Assembly (NCBI RefSeq): GCF_950295315.1
Contig: NW_026647334.1
Coordinates: 1 to 64,000, forward strand
Direction: 5' to 3'
From: Erinaceus europaeus
Lineage: Eukaryota > Chordata > Mammalia > Eulipotyphla > Erinaceidae
Length of the DNA stretch: 64,000 bases
The notes under the pieces were generated by a model. The model searched no databases, was not told the DNA's origin, and saw only the letters and a list, made by a program, of their open reading frames with translations. This document shows, piece after piece, positions 1-11,109 of this stretch (positions are counted from its first letter, which is position 1; every line of letters begins with the position of its first letter). Position numbers and translations under genes: made by a program.

Positions 1-2260
1 GGGAAAGATCAAATGAGAAAACTGTGGGGACAGCACCAGGTCAGCATGTGAAGAACTAAGCAGACCTGTTCTTCATTAACTGTGACTCTCTGGGGATGTC
101 ACACACTACCTGTCCATGGGCTTTATTGAACCGCCTAACCCGCCTCTCTGTTCCATTCTTCTGGGCCCAAGTGAATCATATCCTGCTGCTGACAAGTTAG
201 CAGGGGACTGCGGCTGCAACATGAAAGTACTTTTCTTTCTTGTCTAAATCAGGCAGACTTTTGAAAAGACGACACAGCACTGACTTGTGACATGGCAAGA
301 TGAAACGAGAGGTCTGGGCCGGTCTTGGAGCTGTGCAGATAAAAGTAATCAAATGACACTCGTGGAATGCAAATTGGCATTCTTGACTGCAGCAATTGCA
401 CAACCATGAAACATCCCTGACAGCAAGCAAGATTAGGACAAAATGTTATGTAAAGCACTAAACTCAAAAACTCTCACTTGAAAATTCAAACTGTAACACT
501 TACATTTTAATATAGCAACAGTCAGCTCAGCTTTTGTCTGCTTTTTGTAATTGCATATCTCTAGCCTGACAGATATCTTACATTTCAGGTAAAAGAAAAA
601 AAACTGGGGACATATGACTGCTCTTAATAATTTTAATGTTTATTTTTAAAAATTATGTGAGGTTGATTCTTGCTCAAAGTTTACAAGCAATCATCAGCAA
701 ACTATATTCTCATTAAGAAAAAGAGCTTCTGACTTTACTCACAAGATACTCAAAGTTCACAAAGAATCAGTATCACTGTATTACTGCCCTTAGGTGAAGA
801 CACTGATATACTTTGGTAAAGTGATTAGCAATCTGGTTTTCAAATACTCTGCTCTCTGGGAACAGAAAAGAGTAGTAACAAGCAAGAACTTCATTAAGAG
901 TCAGGAGTTTAAGTGAAATCGCTACAAATATAACATAAAATAAGGATAATCTATTATGGGTATGGGGTGTGTGTGTGTGTGGTTGACTTGTACAAGATCT
1001 TACTACTCAAGTACATCTTCAGATCTGAAACATGAAGTGACACATACGCTTAAAGTATGTATGTCTGTGCACAGTAATATCTGAAACTGCAGAATACAAA
1101 TCAGTAGACAACTGGGCTTAGCCACTGTTCAAAGGAACTAGTATTGGGGAATAGATTTGTAGGCAAATAGTAATGTGGACTAGGAAGAAAATAAAGACCA
1201 AAATCCTTATAACCAACTTTTATCATGTTCTAATATAAGACACCACTGGAAGAAAAACTCTCAAGCGCTTAACAGTTATACTTAATATTTTGTTTTCAGG
1301 ACTCCACTTAAACACAGGTCCCAACCACTGCAACTGTCTAAGAAGTACATAAAAATAATAAAGCAAGCCACTCTCTGACACTTTAATCCTGGGCACACAG
1401 GATTACTTTATGATGTCTTTTGTACATCAGTTTTACAACAGCTTGACTCTAGGGTAAATGGGAACCACCATAAATCGCACGCTGCTTTCAAAACCACTTT
1501 AATTTCTGTCAGCATTACTGTAACCACAGTCTTGGGGCGAAAGCTACTTTTTTTTCTTTTTTTTTTTTTTCTTTTGCATGTGTATGCCTGCATTTGACAG
1601 TCGCATCTTCTACACTCCAGCCGTGACTTTGATCACTGAAACAAGAGATGTCACATGGGAAGGGGGAGAGAAGGACAAAAAAAAAAAAGCCAATCTGCTC
1701 TCTCTCTTTTTCTTACATATTCTATCCACATGCAGAACACGATATCAAATCTGTTAGTGGGGGCAACAAGAGCAACACTGGGTGAAAGCTAACTAAAAGG
1801 GAGTGGTCCCATTTTTTAACATATCACTTCCCCCAAAAAGCGGACAGTGGGCTCATCAGCAGGAGAGCTAACTGCGTGCTTCCTCGGTGCAGAGAAGCCG
1901 CTTGGAGTAGAGTGGCAGTGCTGGAATCTCGTTCCGTACACCTTCCTAGTTCCACGAATGGCACTTAGGACTTTTTCATTTTTTTAACATCCCAGCTTCA
2001 TTTCACAGAAGATTTTATCTTATTTTTTTTCTGTTCTTTTCTTTTTATTCTGCTGTCGTCCAGGTCCCCAAATGCCACCCTGCATGCAGTCTTAAGTGTA
2101 AGTAAAGAAAATCGGCTACTTCAGAATTGCATCTCAAAAAAAAAAAAATCTCTCTCCAAGATTTATTTTTCTACCCAGCGTTCTGCACATTGTTCATTAA
2201 ATCTCCTGGAGCACTTCCTAGATTTTCTTCATTTTCAAAGAGAGGCCTCCCCCCCCCAAA
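1..2260. other. Unique non-coding DNA left of the CpG island
   Basis: I see no tRNA-type SINE, L1 piece or convincing exon in this stretch. It has moderate AT content, a short GT run near 969-981 and several T or A homopolymers (1550-1572, 1677-1688, 2135-2148). If the minus-strand exon proposed at 2895 is real, this stretch is the start of its first intron. The scarcity of repeats compared with the rest of the window suggests some constraint around the promoter, but that is inference. Confidence 0.5.
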
Positions 2261-2590
2261 AAAAGTGAAGGTTAAGGAAGGGGCGGGGGCTGGGGGAGGT
2301 GGCGGCGAGAAGCAGAGGTGCCGGGACCGGCTTGTGCTCGCGGCGCACCAGCGCGCCCAGGCGCCCACGCCCAGCCGCCGCCGCTTCCTTACTCGCGGGC
2401 AAGTTTTAAAAGTTACCGTGGGTCCAAATTTCGCTTTCCTCTCCGCCCTGAGCTGCTTCTAGCGCTCCCTACATCCCCGCCTTCCTTGCACCGCGTCCCC
2501 CACGACTCGTCTCTAACTCCCTGGGAGCCTCCCGCTCACCTTTCCTCGCCAGCCGCGAGAGGGGGCGAATTTCCCGAGGCCCCGCACACA

Positions 2591-2594
2591 GACG

Positions 2595-2629
<35 letters not shown>

Positions 2630-2632
2630 GCG
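2591..2632. repeat. (CG)n/(CA)n dinucleotide repeat
   Basis: A short alternating CG run passes into about 14 CA units inside the CpG island. Alternating purine-pyrimidine runs of this kind can adopt Z-DNA. It creates a meaningless His-Thr repeat frame on the plus strand and Cys-Val on the minus strand. Confidence 0.9.
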
Positions 2633-2894
2633 TTCACACTCACGCACCCTCCCACCAGCACCTCTCCTCGGAAACTTGGGCTAAGTTTAGGGTAGATTTC
2701 GGGAGCCCAGCAGGGGCCAGGTCGGACCGGGGCTTCTCTCTCCAGCCCGCCCTCTTCTCCCGCCCCCCTCCACCTCACGCCGCCGGACTAGAGGAAAACA
2801 CGGCCCCGGAGCTGACCCGGTGGCGCGCGGGCGCGAGGCTCCTTTCTTACGAAGTCTAGAATCAAAGAGAGAGCAGAGGGTGGAAACTTCTTAC

Positions 2895-3110
2895 CATCTC
2901 GGCATGCTGGTTGTCAAGTGCAGCCCCCGCCTCTTGGTCTCCTCTTAGCGGCCGCGCCTGGACCAGCCCCTGGGCCGCCTCTCGCTCCTTCTGTCTCGGC
3001 CTTTCTTTCCCTCCCCCTCCCGATTTCCTCCCGGCCGCCGCGCTCGCAGCCTCCGCCTCTCCCCGCCCGCCCGCGCGCGCCCTCGCCGCGGCCCCTCGGC
3101 GCTCAGGTGA
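2895..3110 (-). other. Candidate first exon (5' UTR) of a leftward gene
   Basis: Read on the minus strand, GC-rich DNA ends in 'ccagcATGCCGAGATG' followed directly by 'gtaagaag', a strong match to the 5' splice-site consensus. The exon would end at 2895 and the intron begin at 2894. Two ATG codons (2905-2903 and 2897-2895) lie just before the donor, so translation could start here and continue in an exon outside the window, or the exon may be all 5' UTR. The right limit is arbitrary, because no transcription start can be read from sequence alone. I could not identify the gene. Confidence 0.4.
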
Positions 3111-4080
3111 CTGATTTACACACGCGCCCAGGGTCGCGCTCGCTCCCCAAGTCGGAGCCTGCAGCGTTCCCTGGGCTTCTTGGGACAAGGGAAAAAAAAA
3201 AAGTGGGGGGGGGGAGTGGAAAGCACTGTCCCTGGAGGGGCTGTTCGCAGTCTGGAGGGAGAGGTGACCGAGGGCAGAGACTTGCAATCCCCACAAGTTT
3301 CTCCCGTCTGCAAAATTGTCCTGACTACAATGTTGCTTCCCTTTTGCAAAATAAAAGTAGGTTAACGGGTTGTTGTTTGTCCTCGGGTTTCTAGGGGTTT
3401 CATGGAGGAGGATGTCTTATGTCTCGCTCCCCCCCCCCGCCTTCCCCCGCCCCCCAACACCACTCCAGGCTCTTTCTGGAGGTGGAAAACAACTTTGGCG
3501 CCCCCCCGCGGGGGGGGGGTGCGGGCCTGAAGGTGGAGGTGGCCACTGGCGCCCAGCTGTCAAAAGAGCTTGGGGGAAACAAGCGGGGGCTGCGAAATGC
3601 CCGGGAAAGGGCGCGAACTTTATTCCGACTGCTGCAAAACCACGGCTTGGCTTTCCTTTTCTGGTGCTCGCCGGGCTCTGTCCCTTTTGACCAGTCCCTC
3701 CTGGCGGCCACCCCCTCCTCCTCTCCCCTCCTCTCCCACCGAGTGGGCCTGTCGCCCCTGGCCCCTAGCACCCCACGTCCTCCAGGTAATGTTGGGGGGA
3801 GGGGGAGGGGGAGCAGGGTACAAAAACTCTGAAGGAGAAAGTGCAGGACGGAGGGAAAGGCAAAAAAAAAAAAATTACATGCAGTTGGGGGAAAAGTTTT
3901 TTGGTGTTTGCACGTTTTTTGCCGGCCGCGACGCCGGCTTGTGGGCTAGGGCTTCCTTCCCCTTCCCCTGGTCTGGGCCACCGACCTAGGGCTGATCTGG
4001 GCGAGGAAGAGGGAGGGGACTGCTGCCTCCTCAGGCGCCCTCCTGGGAAGAACATTCACATCTGTAGGTGACACTCAGCC

Positions 4081-5924
4081 GACCGGAGTTGCCCTGCCCT
4101 GGAGACGCAGAAACTCAGGCTCCGCGCGCACACCCCTGCAGCTGAAGGACATTTCTCAAGTGCTGGCAAAACACACTCCCTGCTGCAGGGGGGGGGGGGC
4201 GAGTTTAATTTTCTAACGTACACTTTGTGCCAAAAACATCTCTGCGTCGTGCAGATTTATCATGGCTAGAGCAAACTTTTCTGCTGATCCAACATCGGAG
4301 GAAGACACAGGTTTTAAGCATACTCCCTGAACGTTCAGAAATCAGTATCGTGAGGGAGAAAATTTGCTTGGCAGAACAACAGGTTTAGTTAAAAAAATCT
4401 CCCTTTCTCTTATCTCTCCCTCAAAATAGGAGAGATACTGGCTTGGTTTTACTCAGAAGTCAGAGATAAATTTCTCTGAAAATTTGTAGGCTTGGAATTT
4501 CAATTTTTTTAGTGCAGCTTACTATAGATCTTCACCATGGGAGGGAAAGCAATGACTGGTGACAGACTAGGGCGTAGGTAATCACAATTATTCTGAAAAT
4601 GTGATTAAGCTTATTGACCTGGATGCAGCTTTTTAACAGTGGTGCCACCACCTGCAGCTATGTCTACTGATTGGCCCTTTTCTAGGCCATTTTATAGTTG
4701 ATTTCAAGTCACTTCTGAATTTTTTTTCTGCATATCTTTTGGAAAGATTTGTTTGGTAAGTATGTCTCCCATGTTATTTATAATAAATATAGTGTTCTAA
4801 GCATAAAGCTAGATACTTGGTTCAAAGCTTTCTAATAGGAGGCAGATTACTTCACTACAGTATAAATCAAAGTATAAACTAGTTATCTGATGACTACTCA
4901 AAGGTAGAGATAAAAGAAACTAATATGTGTGCATTTTATCTCAGAAGGCTCATCTTTAAATGATTTGATTAAGGTGTCGAGCAAGTTCCCTTATTCTAAG
5001 TAAACATAACTGTAACATCATCCTATAGTTTGTAGTAACTGATTACACAAGGGATAATGATGACCAAATGTGCATTCTAAATAACTGAGTATCATCACAA
5101 GAATTCTCCAGAAATGAGCCAAGTTCCAATGTGTTTTCTTGTATCATGGAGAGATGAGAAAAGCTAGTTGCTAATTTCAGAGTCATTACCCATACAAATC
5201 CATTCACACACTTACTGCTTTGGACAAATGACAGACCAGCAATTGCCAAACAATTGTATTCACACAGTGCATTTTTGGCTGAGCACCTATACTGGCCAAC
5301 AGGCAGAAGTTATTCCACATCAAGTAACCTGTAATTTACATTCCCCTGATTGGTTCCAGATCTGCCTGTTTTTGATGTTAGCGTACAAACAATTTATGTG
5401 AGGCAAGATGTGTCTATTTGGGGTCCAGTGCTTTTCTGTAAAGTCATCATTATAAAAATGGGGGGATTGTGTTGGGCTGAAGAACAGTCCTTGGAGAAGG
5501 AGATTTTACAGAAGCAAAGCCTATCATGTAAGAGAAATTCATAGACTGTTGTTTCCTATAGTGTGTTTGGACAGGGATTCAAATAAAACTTTACTTTTTG
5601 TGAGTTGCACAAACACTAATAATCTATACCTGTTTGACTCTTTTTACTATTCCATTTCTCACTCTATTCTTGAATGGCACTAAAAAAAAAAAAAGTTGCA
5701 TGTACCTGTTTTGAAGGAGAGAACAAAAATGGTTGATTTCCTGCAACAACAATCTACAAAGTTTGTTCTATGCCCCTGTGGCCTCTTAGACACTTTTAGG
5801 AGCACCTAAAAGTATTGAAAATAGTCAAAACTATTTTCCTTACATCACTGAGAAATTATTTACCTATTTACATTCTCTCATAAATGTGCAGCAGTTTTCC
5901 AGAGACTATGTGACTTGTGACAAT
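4081..5924. other. Unique non-coding DNA right of the CpG island
   Basis: Composition drops sharply to AT-rich after the island. There is a G homopolymer near 4188-4199. I see no SINE, L1 or coding signal. Short frames on either strand lack start context, splice sites or recognisable protein sequence. Confidence 0.5.
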
Positions 5925-5940
5925 AAAACTGATTGAAAGC

Positions 5941-6244
5941 TGGAGTCTGGTGGTAGCGCAGCAGCGGGTTAAGCACATGTGGTACAAAGCGCAAGGACTG
6001 GCTTAAGTATCCTGGTTCAAGCCCCCAGCTCCCCACCTGCAGGGGAGTGGAGTCCCTTCACAGGCAGTGAAGCAGGTCTGCAGGTGTCTGTCTTTCTCTC
6101 CCTCCTCTCTGTCTTCCCCTCCTCTCTCCATTTCTCTCTGTCCTATCTAACAGCAATGACATCAATAACAACAATAATAACTGCAACAACAATAAAAAAG
6201 AAAAAAAAACAAGGGCAACAAAAGGGAAACTGAAAAAAATGTAA
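5941..6244 (+). mobile_element. Hedgehog tRNA-derived SINE, sense, with target-site duplication
   Basis: Full-length element. It has the tRNA-like head with A-box region 'tagcgcagcagcgggttaag', a B-box-like 'ggttcaagccc', the conserved 'gaagcaggtctgcaggtgtc' body, a pyrimidine-rich middle and an A-rich CAA tail. It is flanked by a perfect 16-bp direct repeat AAAACTGATTGAAAGC at 5925-5940 and 6245-6260, which shows L1-type integration and a fairly recent age. Confidence 0.93.
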
Positions 6245-6367
6245 AAAACTGATTGAAAGCAAAAGTAGGTATGAAAATCCACCAGATGTTAGATATATCA
6301 CTTTATCACACTTTTTCTCTTTTAGAAAACAGTTGTCATTTAAAAATATGTGTATATAGTCATCTCT

Positions 6368-6800
6368 TGATGCTGCTGTAACAATTAGCCCATGTGTGAG
6401 ATGTAAGTTTATCATCTTATCATTCTGGAAGTCAGAAGCATCCATAAGCTAAAGCAAGGTGTCCATAATTCTACTTCTTTTTTTAGGAGGTTCTATGGGA
6501 AAAATCACTCAAACTTTTCCCAGATACTAGTGGTCACCCACAATCCTTGGTTCAGGTACCATTCTGCCTTTAAAGTCTATAATAGCCAAACATGTTTTAC
6601 ATATGCTATATCACTCTGACACTGTCTCATTTTTTCACTTATAACTACCTGTGTAATTATTGACTTCATCTTGTTAATCTAGGATAATCTATGCAACTCA
6701 AGATCTATAATTGAATCTCATGTAAAATGTATTCACAGGTTCCAGGGATTAGAATGTGACCTGTTATTAGGGGCCATTATTCTGATACCACATTACAGTG
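6368..6800 (+). mobile_element. Ancient mammalian dispersed repeat, probably LTR-type
   Basis: The order of blocks 'gatgctgctgtaacaatta', 'cattctggaagtcagaag', 'aaggtgtc', 'cacaggttccagggatta' and 'ggggccattattctg' matches a well-known old eutherian repeat that I remember by consensus but cannot name securely. It is heavily diverged, which fits great age. No coding sequence is present. Confidence 0.5.
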
Positions 6801-6861
6801 ACAAAGAATGGGTTTATTATCATTATCTTCAATAAACTGATCACTATTTTAAAAGTATAAG

Positions 6862-7025
6862 GCCTCTTAGGTAGCTTGCCTGGAAGGGTGCTTTCTTTGT
6901 CATGTGTGGCAGTTGGAGCCTGGCCCACACAGCACTGCAGGAAGATTCCTGCTGTGGTATCCCTACTTCTGTCTCTGTATCTCTATATTGGAAAAAGTTG
7001 GGTGAAACTACAGGGACAAAAATAA
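6862..7025 (+). mobile_element. Old tRNA-type SINE, second family
   Basis: It shares 'gcctgg...gctttctttgtcatg', '...cacagcactgcagga' and the ending 'ggaaaaagttg' with copies at 34760-34925 and 58306-58475. The common order of blocks defines a SINE family different from the abundant young one. It is diverged, with no visible target-site duplication. Confidence 0.55.
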
Positions 7026-7139
7026 TAAGAATTTAAATGCTTAATACAATAAATATAAATAGTTGTTCATATTTTTGAACAATATATAAACAAAGAATCA
7101 AAGTATCTGATTAACATAATATATAAATATTATAATTTT

Positions 7140-7560
7140 ATTATTATTATTATATTGTGCTGGGGATTCAACTCAGGAACACAAACCATTCTACTACATC
7201 CAGGATAATAATTTTCTTACTTAGTGTTGGACCCTTGGCTATGTATAATTCTGCTCCTGAGTCAACCATTTTTTTTTAGAGTGGGAGAGACACCATAATG
7301 TCCCATCATCCAAGGTACTTGCCCAAGTGTCATGTTGCTTCTTTATGATGTTGAAATTCAAAAAAAAAAAATCTTACTGGTCAATTCTGGAAGGTGGGTT
7401 AGCAGTAGAGCAGTTGTCTAGCATATACAAAACCTGGGGTTCTATGCTAGGCATTGCTTAAATCCAGAGCAGTGCTCTGATCTCTTTCTTTCTCCTCTCT
7501 CTTATTATCCCTCTTATTCCCTCTCTTACTACTACGCATACACACTCATACACACATGAA
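7140..7560. mobile_element. Decayed SINE relics, opposite orientations
   Basis: 7145-7360 reads as minus-strand SINE relics ('ctggggattcaactcaggaac', 'gagtgggagagacacca'). 7385-7560 is a plus-strand relic ('gttagcagtagagcagttgtctagc', then 'aacctggggttctatgctagg' and a CT-rich tail). Both are too diverged for a subfamily call. Confidence 0.4.
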
Positions 7561-7579
7561 ATAAGTAAATAAATAGACA

Positions 7580-7609
7580 TTGAACACTTACCCACCAGTA
7601 AGTGTTCAA
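7580..7609. repeat. Perfect 12-bp inverted repeat with 6-nt loop
   Basis: TTGAACACTTAC at 7580-7591 is the exact reverse complement of GTAAGTGTTCAA at 7598-7609, with loop CCACCA. Chance is possible in 64 kb, and no surrounding element explains it. Confidence 0.7.
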
Positions 7610-8029
7610 CAGTAATAGAAATATTAATGTTGAGAAAGATAACTTACTGTGTAGAATTCCCACCTTTCCATGAAGGAGACCTTGAGAACCATACAGGAGT
7701 ACCATGAACAGCACCAAAGAGAATTGCATGAATGGTATAACAATATTTTTATATATCTTTCTCAATCTGTCTCTATCTAGTCCCCTCAAGCATGTTGAAT
7801 AAAAAAGTCAGGCTGCTTTCTTTTTAAAATTCATATTTCTCCCAATCCCAGAAGCTCTAGGACTTTGCTTGTATTTCTTGATAACTCTTTTCAATCTCTT
7901 GCCCTGTTACATACTGCCTCTACTGACCTCAACTAAATCAATGAAACCAATGTAACCAAGCCATGTTATGCTGCCACTGCCTTTGTTCTTCAGATTGTAT
8001 CCAGAGACAGCAAGCCTGAGATGTCAACC
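7610..8029. other. Unassigned AT-rich DNA
   Basis: I see no clear gene or repeat. The last 200 bp may be the diverged 5' part of the old L1 3' UTR copy that follows, but the match is too weak to call. Confidence 0.35.
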
Positions 8030-10045
8030 TTCTAACTCTAATCTGGTGAGACCTTTCCTAACACATGGGACTACCTAGTTCCATTTCAGATGGTACACTC
8101 TCCAAAAAAGTTACAGATCCTAGATGTAGGCTAGGATCTAGGGGACTGGGTACATTGTATACATGTAACCATAAATTAGGGACAACTATATACCTCAAAA
8201 TAAAAGTGCTTAATAATCTTCTATGATTAGACTTAGACATAGCAAGCTCAGGAATCTAGTACAATAGCCTAAAGAAGGCACCTTAAATTGTCTAATCAAA
8301 TGTTAATTAATTAGGCCTAGATACCCTCCCCTCATCCCCTACCTTACATCCTTCAATCACTATCTACTCAACTAACTACCCAAAAGAAAGCAATATATGT
8401 ATCTCCTCATCTCTTCTGACAGCATCAGCATTATTGTCACCCCATGATAATCTTTAGAAGAAAAAGGGTATACAATTAGCCAAGAGATATACTAGCAAAA
8501 TATATATATCAATAAAGGATAATCATTGTCTCTATGACAACCTTTATTAGAGTCATCAAGCAAGTAAATGCAGTAAAACTAGAGGCTAATTTAGACCTCA
8601 CTAAAATCCCAGATGTGTTTCCTCCCCCAACTTGAGGCCAGACCCTATAGACCAATTTGAATACAACAAATGGCATTTAGTGCTTTAACAGCTGGAAGAA
8701 AATTCAATATCCTCAGATAATGAAGAGACTACAAAAACTGGAAAAGGGCAAGAGATTGGCTAACTTAATGGTATCCTCTTTGGTCACTAGCAGGCCACCC
8801 CACTGTGGCCCAGTTGAGAGAATCCTAGGATTCCACTATAGATACGATGGACCCAGACCTCTAACAGATCCCTTTCTACCATCACTAGGCATTTCTGTCA
8901 GGAATGTGATCATAAGCCATTCTGTGGGTCTCTTCAGGACCTTGTCCCCACTATAAAGTAGCAATGGTAGGAAGTGCTTCACTTTCCAAAGGAAGGCTAG
9001 ATCAGACTACTCTGGCACTTACCCAAGGAACACTGGTCCTGAAATGAGTGCAGCCTATAATGTTTCCAGCTGTGACCATGGACTGTAAGCTCTGCAGGAA
9101 CTGGGAGGTTATATAGGCTCCTGCACTAAATATACATGGGTCCTGGGTCAGATTGATGTGGTAAACAGTTAATTGTATTTATATATTTTCTTGAAGTTAG
9201 GGAACTACTCCCTACTCTAATCCAGCTTTCTAGTTCTACTCTCAACTCTGACTACATCTCCCAGACAATATGTTGAGCCCAACTCCATGTTAATTATCAA
9301 GCTCAGGCAAAATCACTAAAGTCAGGGGCCTCTAGGAATACAGCTAAAATAGAATTCCTAGCTTCTTGCCACCCTGAAATCCCTACTCTCATCTTCTCTA
9401 TTCCTACTTTCTGAGTCCTAGTTATTAAACATTTTGTCCTGCCTCATATTTACTGCCTTTCAGACACCAAGTTGCAGATGACATAAGGATTCCATCCTGA
9501 ACTCCATGGGCAGACAACCTCACCAATGTGTCCTGGACCCTTACCTCTCCACAGCCCTACCCCAGTTAAGAAAGATAGAAACAAGCTGGGAGTATGGATC
9601 AACCAGCCAATGCTCGTGCCCAGCAAAGAAGAAATTACAGAAGCCAGAACTCCCACCTTCCACACTCCAAAAAGAATTTTGGTCCGTACTTCCAGAGGGA
9701 AAGAAAGGTTAGGGGATGATAACCATAGGACTCTGAAACCCAACTCCATCAGGACCCAGAGAGAGAAGAGGGGAAAAAAAAGAGGACATTCAGAAGTAAT
9801 AATAGGTGTAGGTGTGACTAAAAAAGTGAAGGCAGGACCATAGAAAAAATTAGCAAACATACATACATACATACATACATACAAACATATATAGACAGTC
9901 AGAGAAATAATAATGACATTGGGAGAATCACTGAAATTTCCAATAGAGGGAATGGAAATGTACAGAACTCTGATGATCGGAACAGTGTGAAACTGTATTC
10001 CTGTTATTTTGTAATTTTGTAAATCACTAATAAAAAAAAGATGCA
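8030..10045 (+). mobile_element. Old L1 3' UTR copy (long 3' UTR type), sense
   Basis: It matches the order of blocks in the younger L1 3' ends of this window: 'ctggtgagacctttcct' near 8043, 'gggcaagagattggct' near 8745, the 'gacaacctcaccaatgtgtcctgg' block near 9512, 'gctgggagtatggatcaacc' near 9587 and 'attacagaagccagaa' near 9634. It ends at 'tcactaataaaaaaaag' near 10038. The order is conserved but substitutions and indels are many, so it is an older member. It contains no ORF2 sequence. Confidence 0.75.
9857..9884. repeat. (ACAT)n microsatellite
   Basis: About six tandem ACAT units lie within the old L1 3' UTR copy, followed by degenerate units. They probably grew from an A-rich stretch of the element. 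Confidence 0.9.
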
Positions 10046-10068
10046 AAACACATTATAGAAAATGCACA

Positions 10069-10340
10069 GGGAGTCGGGCAGTAGCACAGTGGGTTAAGCG
10101 CATGAGGCACAAAGCACAAGGACCGGCTTAACAATCCCGGTTCGAACCCCTGGCTCTCCACCTGCAGGGGAGTCACTTCACAAACGGTGAAGCAGGTCTG
10201 CAGGTGTCTATCTTTCTCTCCCCCCTCTGTCTTCTCCTCCTCTCTCCATTTCTCTCTCTCCTATCCAACAACGACATCAATAATAACTACAATAATAAAA
10301 CAAGGACAATAAACGGGAATAAATAAATATAAAAAATTTT
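10069..10340 (+). mobile_element. Hedgehog tRNA-derived SINE, sense
   Basis: Full-length young-type element with head 'gggagtcgggcagtagcac', an intact consensus-like B box GGTTCGAAC at 10139-10147, the 'gaagcaggtctgcaggtgtc' body and an AATAAA-rich tail. The flanks 'agaaaatgcac' and 'agaaaatacac' look like a target-site duplication with one change. Confidence 0.92.
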
Positions 10341-10496
10341 AAAAAGAAAATACACTCAAGGTATTCTCAAGGTATTACTAAGATTATTTATGAAATAATT
10401 GAGAAACATTCAAAAAAAAAGAAGCTTGGCTGTGGAAGTCTCTCATAGGTATTGTGCATTCACAATACCTGTGCATTCACTGTGCATTCACAGTGC

Positions 10497-10640
10497 TCTT
10501 GGTTCATTTCCCAGTACAAAAGGAAAAAAGAGAGAAAGATAAAAGAGAGAAAGAGATAAAGCTTGAAAAGGAAAGAAGGCGACTAGTTTGTATGGTGCTC
10601 CCATGTGGTGATCAGGGACTTGAATTCCAGCCCTTGATAA
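10497..10640 (-). mobile_element. Decayed SINE relic, antisense
   Basis: A purine-rich block (10527-10580) followed by 'ggtgctcccatgtggtgatcagg' and 'cttgaattccagccc' resembles the antisense tail-to-head order of older tRNA SINEs seen elsewhere in the window. It is strongly diverged. Confidence 0.35.
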
Positions 10641-10812
10641 AGTGTAAACTACTAAATAAACAATCCCCTGCCATATAACCATCATATAATCAACAGGTTT
10701 TGCTTGTAATTCTAGTCATGTTATAAGTGTACATTCATGGTCCTGTTTGCTGCTAATGACAAGTCTTTTTTGCAAATTAGGTGAATAAACATTTATTTGC
10801 ATAGTATATTCT

Positions 10813-11093
10813 TTTTTAATATTTATTTATTATTTATTCCCTTTTTGTACTTGTTTTATTGTTGTAGTTATTATTGACATCATTGTTGTTGCATAGGAGA
10901 GAAAGAAATGGAGAGAGGAGGGGAAGACAGAGAGGGGGAGAGAAAGATAGACACCTGCAGACTTGCTTCACCGCCTGTGAAGCAACTCCCCTGCAGATGA
11001 GGAGCCAGGGGCTTGAACCATGATTGTTAAGCCGGTTCTTGAGCTTTGTGCCATGTGTGCTTAATCAATCCGCTGTGCTGCCGCCGGACTCCC
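10813..11093 (-). mobile_element. Hedgehog tRNA-derived SINE, antisense, with target-site duplication
   Basis: Reverse-complement copy: the tail (TTTATTTATT, ttgttgtag) comes first, then 'gagaggaggggaagacagag', 'gacacctgcag' and the tRNA-like head at the right end. Flanking repeats TTGC(A/G)TAGTATATTCT at 10797-10812 and 11094-11109 differ at one base, the changed one being a TG/CG position. Confidence 0.93.
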
Positions 11094-11109
11094 TTGCGTA
11101 GTATATTCT

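Larger units (their letters stand above)
2270..4080. promoter_or_regulatory. CpG island, probable promoter region
   Basis: This is the only long GC-rich stretch in the window with CpG at high density, for example 2330-2400, 2585-2605, 2780-2840 and 3020-3145. It has several GC-box cores (GGGCGG or CCGCCC) around 2280 and 3060-3072, and no obvious TATA box. Such islands normally mark promoters of broadly expressed or developmental mammalian genes. Open frames on both strands here are long only because stops are rare in GC-rich DNA; none resembles a protein I know. Splice-donor-like sites occur on both strands (minus at 2894; plus at about 3786, CAG|GTAATG), so bidirectional transcription is possible. 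Confidence 0.8.

Noticed and set aside
2127..4071. Many overlapping open frames of 60-158 codons on both strands
   Set aside because: They lie in a CpG island where stops are rare, are proline/arginine/glycine-rich in every frame, and match no protein I know.
9450..10046. 198-codon minus-strand frame
   Set aside because: It is the antisense of an old L1 3' UTR copy, with no domain or start context supporting a gene.
10130..10150. tRNA gene suggested by the perfect B box
   Set aside because: The A and B boxes belong to a tRNA-derived SINE; no acceptor stem or full cloverleaf follows.
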